Assembly (NCBI GenBank): GCA_030633145.1
Contig: DAOVTM010000193.1
Coordinates: forward strand, 1 to 7,524
Source: Desulfobulbaceae bacterium
GTDB taxonomy: Bacteria > Desulfobacterota > Desulfobulbia > Desulfobulbales > Desulfobulbaceae
Direction: 5' to 3'
DNA: 7,524 nucleotides
Part shown: piece by piece, positions 1 to 6,057 of the stretch
Position numbering within the stretch: the first letter of the stretch is position 1
How the letters are laid out: each line of letters starts with the position of its first letter
The notes under the pieces: model-generated
The model's input: only the letters and a program-made list of their open reading frames with translations
Databases searched by the model: none
Told to the model about the DNA's origin: nothing
Translations under genes and position numbers: made by a program

Positions 1-46
1 ACATAATTTGTTCTGTTTGTTCTCTTCGTAATTTGACATTCAAGAA

Positions 47-874
47 CTATCTCACACCCGGTTTCCAACTTATAAAGGCCCAGGTAGGCACATGGCGGCG
101 AAACACCTCCACAGTTCCGTCCTGATGGGTGGTGGTAATAGATTGAACGTATTTGCGCAACCGTTTTTCCTCGTCCAGGGTCAGATCACGGAACATCCAG
201 GAATAGCTTGCGTATGCCTCATCAAAGGATGAATATTGTAGGCTCTCTTCAAGTCGGATATAGGCAACTTCAGGGAGATACCCCATCTGATAGAGGAGGT
301 TGACAGTGTAGATATAATCGGGGCCAGAGTTGAGGTCTCTGTCAACAGCCTTAAAGGCATCCGGATCCATAGGGCCATGCTGAACCCGATCCGTGATGCA
401 GACCTGGTCACGGGCAAATGAATTCAGTCGTTCAAGTGCCTTTTTGAGATCAGGGACTGCCAGAGAGCGTGAGGCAATGGCAACCGTGTGGGGTCGGATG
501 CCCTCCCCTTGCCAGTCGTCCTGCCAGGAAAGTTTGCGGGTGATGATATTGTCCATTTTTTCGGCAGCAGCCCGTTCTTCCAGCAGGCGCAGCATGTTAG
601 CGGAAAAATCAATCGCAGTTACCCGCTCACAGCGATCAGCCATAGGTAGAGCCAGGGTGCCGGGGCCACAGCCGATGTCGAGGATATCCCATTCTGGTTG
701 AGGATTGAGCAGAGCCAGGAATTTATCCACATAGATGGAGCTGGCAGTCCGTTTGGCAAAGGAAGCTGCTTTTTTATCCCAGTCAGCTGCTCCCTTGCGC
801 CGCCAGTTTTTCTTTTTTTTGGCCTGAACCCAGAGATCAGCCCAATCCAGGTCGTGAAATTGAATATTTGCCAT
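47..874 (-). CDS. Class I SAM-dependent methyltransferase, substrate unknown
   Basis: A 275-residue protein with a Rossmann-type methyltransferase domain. Motif I reads LDIGCGPGT at about residues 65-73, and the acidic motif II loop reads VTAIDFS at about 85-91, as expected for binding S-adenosylmethionine. The N-terminus (residues 18-42) is strongly basic, with a KKKK run followed by a WDKKAASFA-like segment typical of small-molecule methyltransferases. There is no signal peptide or membrane segment, so it is probably cytosolic. The ATG start is supported by AGGA (minus strand, 880-883) five bases upstream. The gene is divergent from the rpmH cluster and has no same-strand neighbour in the window. 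The methyl acceptor cannot be told from sequence. The family is certain, but any specific function would be a guess. An A8 run on the coding strand near codons 19-21 is a possible slippage site. Confidence 0.9.
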   Translation of the reverse strand: MANIQFHDLDWADLWVQAKKKKNWRRKGAADWDKKAASFAKRTASSIYVDKFLALLNPQPEWDILDIGCGPGTLALPMADRCERVTAIDFSANMLRLLEERAAAEKMDNIITRKLSWQDDWQGEGIRPHTVAIASRSLAVPDLKKALERLNSFARDQVCITDRVQHGPMDPDAFKAVDRDLNSGPDYIYTVNLLYQMGYLPEVAYIRLEESLQYSSFDEAYASYSWMFRDLTLDEEKRLRKYVQSITTTHQDGTVEVFRRHVPTWAFISWKPGVR

Positions 875-901
875 AGTTTTCCTATTTGCCTGTGAAATGA
901 T

Positions 902-930
902 TTGACAGTATCTATAGCTGTGAGTAAACT
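902..930 (+). promoter_or_regulatory. Sigma70-type promoter for the rpmH-rnpA-yidD cluster
   Basis: A perfect -35 hexamer TTGACA (902-907) is followed by exactly 17 bases and then TAAACT (925-930), which matches four of six positions of the -10 consensus. It would start transcription near 937 and give a leader of about 134 nt before rpmH. A weaker alternative closer to the gene is TTTACA (1021-1026), 18 bases, CATAAA (1045-1050), but that would leave a leader of only about 15 nt, with the Shine-Dalgarno sequence at its very 5' end. This is a prediction from sequence only. Confidence 0.55.
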
Positions 931-957
931 ATATAGCTTTGTATAAGTAAATGGTAA
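928..957 (-). promoter_or_regulatory. Candidate divergent promoter for the methyltransferase gene
   Basis: On the minus strand, TTACCA (952-957, four of six matches to TTGACA) is followed by 18 bases and TATAGT (928-933, five of six matches to TATAAT). Transcripts would start about 47 nt upstream of the methyltransferase ATG. The -10 element overlaps the -10 of the rightward promoter by three bases, so the two could compete for RNA polymerase. The -35 match is weak and the region is AT-rich, so confidence is low. Confidence 0.3.
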
Positions 958-1070
958 GCTCGTTAGTCGATCTATTTTTTGAGAAGGTTTCGAGAAGTAC
1001 CCTGTCCCGGACGAGTGCTGTTTACACCGAATTCACAAAAGATTCATAAAAAGTTTAAAGGAATTATACC

Positions 1071-1208
1071 ATGAGCAAGAGAACTTTTCAGCCCAGCAAC
1101 ATCAAACGGAAACGTACCCATGGATTTCGCAGTCGGATGCGTACCCGAGCCGGACAGGCAGTGATTAAAAGACGGCGCGCCAGGGGACGTAAACGGCTCT
1201 CCGCCTGA
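1071..1208 (+). CDS. rpmH: 50S ribosomal protein L34
   Basis: A 45-residue, very basic protein matching L34 end to end. It begins MSKRTFQPSNIKRKRTHGFR, continues with an RMRT-AGQAV stretch and ends in an arginine/lysine-rich tail closing KRLSA. L34 is a component of the large ribosomal subunit that binds 23S rRNA. The length is normal for the family (44-47 residues). The ATG is preceded by AAAGGA (1057-1062) with an 8-nt spacer, a good ribosome binding site. It is the first gene of the cluster, and the start of rnpA lies only 4 nt after its stop codon. Co-transcription of rpmH and rnpA is the usual bacterial arrangement. Confidence 0.98.
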   Translation: MSKRTFQPSNIKRKRTHGFRSRMRTRAGQAVIKRRRARGRKRLSA

Positions 1209-1212
1209 TCCC

Positions 1213-1560
1213 GTGAAGAGGTACGGACTCCCCAAGTCCAGTCTTCTCAGGAAAACCAGGGAGTTTGACCGGGTCTATCGCAACGGTAAACGGCTGCGAG
1301 GCAACGGCTTCTCTCTTCTTTACCTGGCCGGTGCGCAGCCGCACAGCCGCCTGGGCATATCTGTCCAGCGCAAGACGGGAAATGCTGTTCGACGCAACAG
1401 GATTAAACGCATTATCCGGGAGACCTTTCGCCTCCATCGGGAAATTTTTCCCCGGACAAGTGATATTGTGTTTGCGGTTCGACCGGACTTTCGCTTGAGC
1501 GGTATGCAGGCGGTTCATACCGCCGTGATGGGAATGTCTGCCCGTTGGGAGCAGAGCTGA
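1213..1560 (+). CDS. rnpA: Ribonuclease P protein component
   Basis: A 115-residue basic protein, the protein cofactor of RNase P, which helps the catalytic RNA bind precursor tRNA and cleave its 5' leader. The family signature is complete: TGNAVRRNRIKR at residues 55-66, with the RNR core at 61-63. The N-terminal KSSLLRKTREFDRVYRNGKR (8-27) is also typical. The start is GTG. No in-frame ATG precedes the conserved region, and MKRYGLPKS fits the known N-terminus of the family. I see no Shine-Dalgarno sequence just upstream, and the start lies 4 nt past the rpmH stop, so initiation probably depends on ribosomes finishing rpmH. The stop TGA shares one base with the yidD ATG. The RNase P RNA gene is not in this window. 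Confidence 0.97.
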   Translation: MKRYGLPKSSLLRKTREFDRVYRNGKRLRGNGFSLLYLAGAQPHSRLGISVQRKTGNAVRRNRIKRIIRETFRLHREIFPRTSDIVFAVRPDFRLSGMQAVHTAVMGMSARWEQS

Positions 1561-1562
1561 TG
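1547..1562 (+). promoter_or_regulatory. Ribosome binding site fixing the yidD start
   Basis: GGGAG (1547-1551) inside the end of rnpA is followed by 8 nt and ATG (1560-1562). The ATG shares its A with the rnpA stop TGA (1558-1560), a typical overlap for translational coupling. This pairing favours ATG 1560 over the in-frame TTG at 1545. It also supports translation of the unusual N-terminal extension, because there is no in-frame ATG, GTG or TTG between this ATG and codon 40. Confidence 0.7.
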
Positions 1563-1868
1563 TGTGGTAGCTGTACTTGTAGCAAAGTTACTGGCAACAA
1601 AGTTACTGGCACCAAAGGTACTGGCACCAAGTCAATTGGAGATGTCGAAACGGGATATGTTGCCCGCTTCTGCCTGTTGCTTGTTAAAGGCTACCGGTAC
1701 TGTATTTCTCCCCTTTTCCCACCCTGCTGCCGGTTTACCCCTACCTGTTCCGAGTATGCACTTGAAGCAGTGAGCCGCCATGGTGCGGTGCGAGGTATGG
1801 GCTTAGCAGTCTGGCGTATTCTTCGCTGTCACCCGTTTGCACGGGGCGGTTATGACCCCGTGAAATAA
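1560..1868 (+). CDS. yidD: YidD membrane protein insertion efficiency factor with N-terminal extension
   Basis: A 102-residue protein. Residues 34-102 form a standard YidD (DUF37) domain: an amphipathic N-terminal helix (RFCLLLVKGYRYCISPLFPP, 36-55), the CRFTPTCSEYA motif with conserved cysteines (57-67), and the RCHPFARGGYDPV end (89-101). In E. coli, YidD is an inner-membrane-associated protein that helps proteins insert through YidC, which agrees with yidC being the next gene. The first 33 residues are not part of the usual family, whose members are generally about 70-85 residues long. They contain MCGSCTCSK with three cysteines, then four 5-residue units KVTGN, KVTGT, KGTGT and KSIGD. The extension appears genuinely translated because it carries the ribosome binding site and no alternative start exists before codon 40. 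Its role is unknown. Confidence 0.95.
   Translation: MCGSCTCSKVTGNKVTGTKGTGTKSIGDVETGYVARFCLLLVKGYRYCISPLFPPCCRFTPTCSEYALEAVSRHGAVRGMGLAVWRILRCHPFARGGYDPVK
1584..1643 (+). repeat. 15-bp in-frame tandem repeat in yidD
   Basis: Four consecutive 15-bp units at 1584, 1599, 1614 and 1629. The first three are nearly identical, with consensus AAAGTTACTGGCACC; units 1 and 2 differ at one base and units 2 and 3 at one base. The fourth has drifted (AAGTCAATTGGAGAT). Because 15 is a multiple of three, copy-number change would add or remove five residues without a frameshift. The near identity of the first three units suggests recent expansion. Confidence 0.85.
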
Positions 1869-1934
1869 CTTTCACGACTGGTCTCTGCTGTCAGACACCC
1901 CTTATTTTTGAATATTTGAAGGAAAACCAAACCA

Positions 1935-3668
1935 ATGGACATGAACAGGGCCTTTCTGGCCATTATAATCTCATTTTTTATTTTATTCGGGTATCAGAAG
2001 CTGTTTGTGCCGCCCGTTCAGGCTCCGGTGGCAACCCAGGGAGAACTACAGGGTACAGCTCCTGCTTCCCCAGGGGCAGCGGATCAGAGTGCGGCTACAG
2101 GCAGTGCGCCTGCAACACAACAACAATCCCAGTTCAGTACAGCCCCGGTAGCGGGGCAAACTGCGGCTCCCCAAACTGTAATTGTGGACGAGGATGCCCG
2201 TGACATTACTGTTGATACTCCTCTGTACAGGGCGGTCTTCTTTGAACAGGGAGGGGGACTCAAATCCTTTATCCTGAAAAAATATCGCATTGCCAAAGAG
2301 ATGGAAGCCAATTCCATGGATCTGGTAACCACAGAGAACCCAGCGGCTCTGCCCTTGGTTTTTTCCCTGGACAACGGCGGAACCGCTGCCCTGCCGCTGT
2401 TCAAGGCGGATCGGGAATCGCTCAGCATAGACGAGGGAGGTGCTGGAGAGCTGCAGATGAGTGCCACCCTGGACAATGGGGTGGTCATCAAAAGGGTGCT
2501 TTCCTTTAACGGGGACAGCTACCTCTTTACCAGTAACTATGAGGTGCATAATCCAGGCACCATTCCCCTGCAACTGAGTCCGGCCATGGCAATGAGCAAC
2601 AGGCCTTTTGTCTCAGATTCCAGCACCAGTCGTTACCTCTTCAACGGCCCGGTTGCCTTTATTAACCAGGAACTGGAAGAGGTAAAGATCAAGAAACTCA
2701 GTGACGGCCCCAAGATGTACCAGGGAGCTGTTTCCTGGGCTGCGTTTGAAGATAACTACTTCATGTGTTCCCTGATTCCCGAGCAGGGCAGTAGCAGCAT
2801 GGTCACCATGAGTTCAACCGGAGCAGACAGCGTACGTACTGTTATCGCTGCTCCTGCCCTGACCCTGGCAGCCGGTGAGGCAAAGGTTTTTAAGTATAAT
2901 GCCTATTTCGGGCCGAAAAAACTGGCCATGTTAAAGAGTACCGGCCATCAGCTGGACATGGCAGTCAACTTTGGCTGGTTTGATTTTCTTGCCAAGCCGA
3001 TGCTCTTTCTCCTCAACTTTTTCCATACCTATATAGGCAACTACGGAATAGCTATTATCCTGTTGACCTGCCTGATCAAGGGTGTGTTCTGGCCGATTAC
3101 CCAGAAGGGTATGAAGTCGATGAAGAACATGCAGAAGCTGCAACCCAAGGTGGCAAAGCTCAAGGAAAAGTTCAAGGACGATCCTGCCAAGATGAACCAG
3201 GAGATGATGGCCATGTACAAGACGTACAAGGTCAACCCGATTGGCGGTTGTCTGCCCATGGTCATCCAGATCCCGTTTTTCTTTGCCCTCTACCGGGTGC
3301 TGATGGCGGCCATTGAGTTACGCCATGCCCCGTTCATGCTCTGGATTAATGATCTGTCAGCCCCGGATCGGTTGATGATTGGTTTTGATATCCCCTATCT
3401 GGAAGGCATTCCAATCCTGACCCTGTTGATGGGTGGATCAATGTATTTGCAGCAGAAGATGACACCCACCACAGCTGATCCGACCCAGGCCAGGATTATG
3501 CAGTTTCTGCCGATTGTATTTACGGTCATGTTTGTAAATTTCGCCTCGGGTCTGGTTCTGTACTGGTTTGTCAATAATCTGTTGTCTATCCTCCAGCAGC
3601 AGCTTATTAACCGTCAGTTGAATAAAGAAAGTCAGTTGAACAAAGAAGAATTGACAGAAAAACCGTAA
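1935..3668 (+). CDS. yidC: Membrane protein insertase YidC (Oxa1 family)
   Basis: A 577-residue inner-membrane insertase that integrates and folds membrane proteins alone or with Sec. The N-terminal helix (about 5-24, MDMNRAFLAI start) is followed by an Ala/Gln/Thr/Pro-rich linker (about 28-80) and the Gram-negative periplasmic beta domain (about 82-340). The conserved Oxa1 core runs from about 347 to 560, with membrane segments near 355-388, 437-460, 488-506 and 521-550 and a charged cytoplasmic hairpin at 390-430. Core hallmarks include VNPIGGCLPM (433-442), ELRHAPFMLWINDLS (461-475) and SGLVLYWFVNNLL (538-550). The groove residue equivalent to Arg366 of E. coli appears to be Lys382. ATG 1935 is chosen over ATG 1941 because AAGGA (1919-1923) is 11 nt away and the family starts MD-NR. 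The tail has a duplicated hexapeptide. Confidence 0.98.
   Translation: MDMNRAFLAIIISFFILFGYQKLFVPPVQAPVATQGELQGTAPASPGAADQSAATGSAPATQQQSQFSTAPVAGQTAAPQTVIVDEDARDITVDTPLYRAVFFEQGGGLKSFILKKYRIAKEMEANSMDLVTTENPAALPLVFSLDNGGTAALPLFKADRESLSIDEGGAGELQMSATLDNGVVIKRVLSFNGDSYLFTSNYEVHNPGTIPLQLSPAMAMSNRPFVSDSSTSRYLFNGPVAFINQELEEVKIKKLSDGPKMYQGAVSWAAFEDNYFMCSLIPEQGSSSMVTMSSTGADSVRTVIAAPALTLAAGEAKVFKYNAYFGPKKLAMLKSTGHQLDMAVNFGWFDFLAKPMLFLLNFFHTYIGNYGIAIILLTCLIKGVFWPITQKGMKSMKNMQKLQPKVAKLKEKFKDDPAKMNQEMMAMYKTYKVNPIGGCLPMVIQIPFFFALYRVLMAAIELRHAPFMLWINDLSAPDRLMIGFDIPYLEGIPILTLLMGGSMYLQQKMTPTTADPTQARIMQFLPIVFTVMFVNFASGLVLYWFVNNLLSILQQQLINRQLNKESQLNKEELTEKP
3615..3650 (+). repeat. 18-bp tandem duplication at the 3' end of yidC
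   Basis: Two adjacent 18-bp units (3615-3632 and 3633-3650) encode QLNKES and QLNKEE at residues 561-572, in the cytoplasmic tail after the last membrane helix. The units differ at only a few bases. In-frame duplication here only lengthens a flexible charged tail. Confidence 0.8.
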
Positions 3669-3698
3669 CAAAAAATATCCTTTGAAGGGAATCGCACT

Positions 3699-4685
3699 AT
3701 GGCAAAAGGAAATGCAAAAGGGAAAAATTTTTATGGTGACAACGTCACCGGTGCTATTGACAAGGCTTGCAAGAATTTTTCAGCCACCCAGGAAGAGCTG
3801 AATATCGAGATTCTGGAGACTGGTTCAGCTGGCATATTTGGGCTGTGCAAGAAAAAAGCACATATCCGGGTACAGAAGAAAAACGAAGCCCGGCAGGAAT
3901 CCGGGGCTGAGAAGGAAGCGCAGCCCCTAAAGGCCGCAAATACGCAGCCACCGAAAAGCGAGAAGGTCGAGAAGAGTAGCAGAACAGAAGAAAAATCTGA
4001 ACCAGAAGCGGAAGAGCAGGAAACTGCTGCGCCGGAATCTGCACCTCAGGACAGTTCCGAGCAGGAGAAAAAGCAGGAACCGGCTGTGGAAAAGAAAGAA
4101 CAGTCTGCCCCTGAAAAAACTCCTGAAAAGAAAACGCAACAACCGCCCACGGGTCAAATAGAAGAACGTACGCCGCCTTCTGATGAGGTTCTGGAAGCAA
4201 TCAGCAGGGATATTGAAGAGCTGTTGGAGATCATGGGGTTTCCCTCTTCTGTCAGCGTGGGAATGGAAGACAACTCTGTACTTTGCCGAATGAGCGAGGA
4301 ACACCTGGATGCCATTGTCGGCAAGGATGGCAGAACCCTGGACAGTCTCCAGTACCTGTTACGCAAGATGACGAGTAAACAGCTGCCGCCCCGGATGATG
4401 CTCTCCCTTGATGTGGGCAACTATCGTCAGCAACGGGCCGAGGAGTTGAAAGAACGGGCATCTCAACTTGCTGAACGGGTTGCTGAAGACGGTAAGACCC
4501 AGGCTATTCCGGCTCTGAATCCTTCGGAGCGCAGGGTCGTACACATGGTGTTGCAGGAAAATAATGCCATTCGCAGCCGTTCCGTGGGCGATGGGCTGTT
4601 CAAAAAAGTGCTGATCTATAAACCGGGAAAAAAGAAACCCAAAAAGAAAAAAGCCAATACCGGTCGTGGTAAGGCTAAAAAATGA
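3699..4685 (+). CDS. jag: Jag/KhpB (EloR) RNA-binding protein with long charged linker
   Basis: A 328-residue protein with the three-part Jag layout. The Jag-N domain covers about residues 6-58, with the ETGSAGIFGLCKKKAHIRV segment at 40-58. A Glu/Lys/Pro/Gln-rich disordered linker spans about 60-158. A type II KH domain covers about 162-240, with the GKDG loop at 208-211 (IVGKDGRTLDSLQYLLRK). An R3H domain spans about 243-309, with R278-x3-H282 as the signature pair. The protein ends in a lysine tail (311-328). In Gram-positive bacteria KhpB binds RNA with KhpA and affects cell elongation; its role in this lineage is not established. It is longer than the usual 200-260 residues, mainly because of the linker. 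ATG 3699 has GAAGGGA (3684-3690) 8 nt upstream. The gene follows yidC by 30 nt and overlaps mnmE by 20 nt. Confidence 0.95.
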   Translation: MAKGNAKGKNFYGDNVTGAIDKACKNFSATQEELNIEILETGSAGIFGLCKKKAHIRVQKKNEARQESGAEKEAQPLKAANTQPPKSEKVEKSSRTEEKSEPEAEEQETAAPESAPQDSSEQEKKQEPAVEKKEQSAPEKTPEKKTQQPPTGQIEERTPPSDEVLEAISRDIEELLEIMGFPSSVSVGMEDNSVLCRMSEEHLDAIVGKDGRTLDSLQYLLRKMTSKQLPPRMMLSLDVGNYRQQRAEELKERASQLAERVAEDGKTQAIPALNPSERRVVHMVLQENNAIRSRSVGDGLFKKVLIYKPGKKKPKKKKANTGRGKAKK

Positions 4686-6057
4686 CACCATAGCCGCCAT
4701 TGCCACAGCCCCTGGCATTGGCGGCATCGGCATTATCCGTATCAGCGGTTCAGAATCTGCTGCTGTTCTCTCGCAGCTCTTTGTCCCGCACCGTTCCCAT
4801 TCCACCCTGCAGAGCCATACCCTTTATTACGGTACTGTCACCAGTCGTCAGGGAGTCGTCCTGGACGAGGTCATGGCTGTTTTTATGCGGGCACCCCGCA
4901 CCTATACCCGTGAAGATGTGGTGGAGCTGCACAGCCACGGCTCGTATTTCGTCCTTGAGTCCATCCTGGCCGAGGTGCTGGCCGCCGGTGTCAGACCCGC
5001 AGAACCTGGAGAATTTACCAAGCGAGCCTTTCTGGCCGGTCGTATTGATCTGACCAGAGCTGAGGCGGTTATTGACCTGTTGCAGGCTCGAACCAGCGGT
5101 GGTACCCGCCTGGCGGTTAATCAGATGCAGGGCAGACTTTTTGAGCAGGTCAGTGAAATTCGCAATGCCCTGATTGAGATTCTGGCTGTGGTTGAGGTGG
5201 CCATAGATTTTCCTGATGATGATGTGGAAATCATTGAGAGCGGTCATTTTCTTGAGCTGCTTGAACACAGGGTGGAAACTCCGCTACGGCATCTGCTTGA
5301 CCGGGCCGATCAGGGTAAGATGCTTAGGGAAGGGGTGCGGGTGGTGATTGCCGGTCGTCCCAACGTGGGTAAATCAAGCCTGCTCAATGGTCTGCTCCAT
5401 GAGGAAAGGGCTCTGGTGACAGAGATTCCAGGTACCACCAGGGACACCATTGAAGAGTTGATTTCGGTCAAGGGCATCCCTGTTCATCTTGTTGATACTG
5501 CGGGTATCCGTAGTCACGATGATGTGGTGGAAGCGATGGGCATTGAACGAGCCAGGCAAAAGATGGCCCAGGCTGATCTGGTTTTATTTGTAGTGGATGT
5601 CTCCACCGCTCTGAGCGAACAGGATCACCAGCTGAACCAGGCCCTGGCGGATAAAAAACGGATACTGGTGTTCAATAAGTTGGATATTGCCACAGAGGAT
5701 CAGGTAAATCGAGTAGGTAAGGTCTTTGCGGGTGACCAACAAGTGCAGGTAGCGGCCAAATCGGGCCTGGGACTTAACACCCTGCTGGACGCTATCTATC
5801 AGGCAATCATGGGAGAAACAGAAGACCAGGTTGCTGAACAGCCCTCCTGCGCCCCCAATCAGCGGCACACCGCTATTCTGGAAAAGACCCTGCTCTGTTG
5901 TCACCAGCTGCAGGAAACCCTTGTCTCAGGTGTTCCCGCCGATCTGTTGGCGGTTGACCTCCAGATTGCCCTGGATCATCTTGCCGATATTGTCGGACTG
6001 ACCACCCCTGATGATGTGCTTGATGCACTTTTTTCCCGGTTTTGTATTGGCAAGTGA
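4666..6057 (+). CDS. mnmE: tRNA uridine-5-carboxymethylaminomethyl GTPase MnmE (TrmE)
   Basis: A 463-residue cytosolic G protein that works with MnmG to modify the wobble uridine (position 34) of certain tRNAs, using a tetrahydrofolate-derived one-carbon unit. The N-terminal folate-binding domain (7-125) begins DTIAAIATAPGIGGIGIIRI. The helical domain is split around the G domain, whose motifs are all intact: G1 GRPNVGKSS (230-238), G2 GTTRD (256-260), G3 DTAG (277-280) and G4 NKLD (337-340). The family's C-terminal FCIGK, with catalytically required Cys460, is present. Length is normal. The start is GTG 4666, inside jag: no ATG, GTG or TTG lies in frame close upstream, the conserved fold begins at residue 7, and ATG 4682 is out of frame and stops at once. 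No clear Shine-Dalgarno sequence is seen, so coupling to jag translation is likely. MnmG is not in the window. Confidence 0.97.
   Translation: MVRLKNDTIAAIATAPGIGGIGIIRISGSESAAVLSQLFVPHRSHSTLQSHTLYYGTVTSRQGVVLDEVMAVFMRAPRTYTREDVVELHSHGSYFVLESILAEVLAAGVRPAEPGEFTKRAFLAGRIDLTRAEAVIDLLQARTSGGTRLAVNQMQGRLFEQVSEIRNALIEILAVVEVAIDFPDDDVEIIESGHFLELLEHRVETPLRHLLDRADQGKMLREGVRVVIAGRPNVGKSSLLNGLLHEERALVTEIPGTTRDTIEELISVKGIPVHLVDTAGIRSHDDVVEAMGIERARQKMAQADLVLFVVDVSTALSEQDHQLNQALADKKRILVFNKLDIATEDQVNRVGKVFAGDQQVQVAAKSGLGLNTLLDAIYQAIMGETEDQVAEQPSCAPNQRHTAILEKTLLCCHQLQETLVSGVPADLLAVDLQIALDHLADIVGLTTPDDVLDALFSRFCIGK

Noticed and set aside
393..701. 102-residue + strand frame opposite the methyltransferase gene
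   Set aside because: A low-complexity shadow (Ser/Arg-rich) of the well-supported minus-strand methyltransferase.
1545..1559. TTG 1545 as the yidD start
   Set aside because: It adds only five residues, overlaps the GGGAG that serves ATG 1560, and a TTG is unlikely when an ATG with good spacing is present.
1880..1909. Hairpin GGTCT/AGAC followed by a T-rich stretch between yidD and yidC, as a terminator
   Set aside because: Only four contiguous pairs with a bulge, and the T run is interrupted; too weak to call, and yidC would be cut off from the cluster.
2046..2573. 175-residue minus-strand frame opposite yidC
   Set aside because: A shadow of the yidC coding strand; no domain, no ribosome binding site, and the + strand product is unambiguous.
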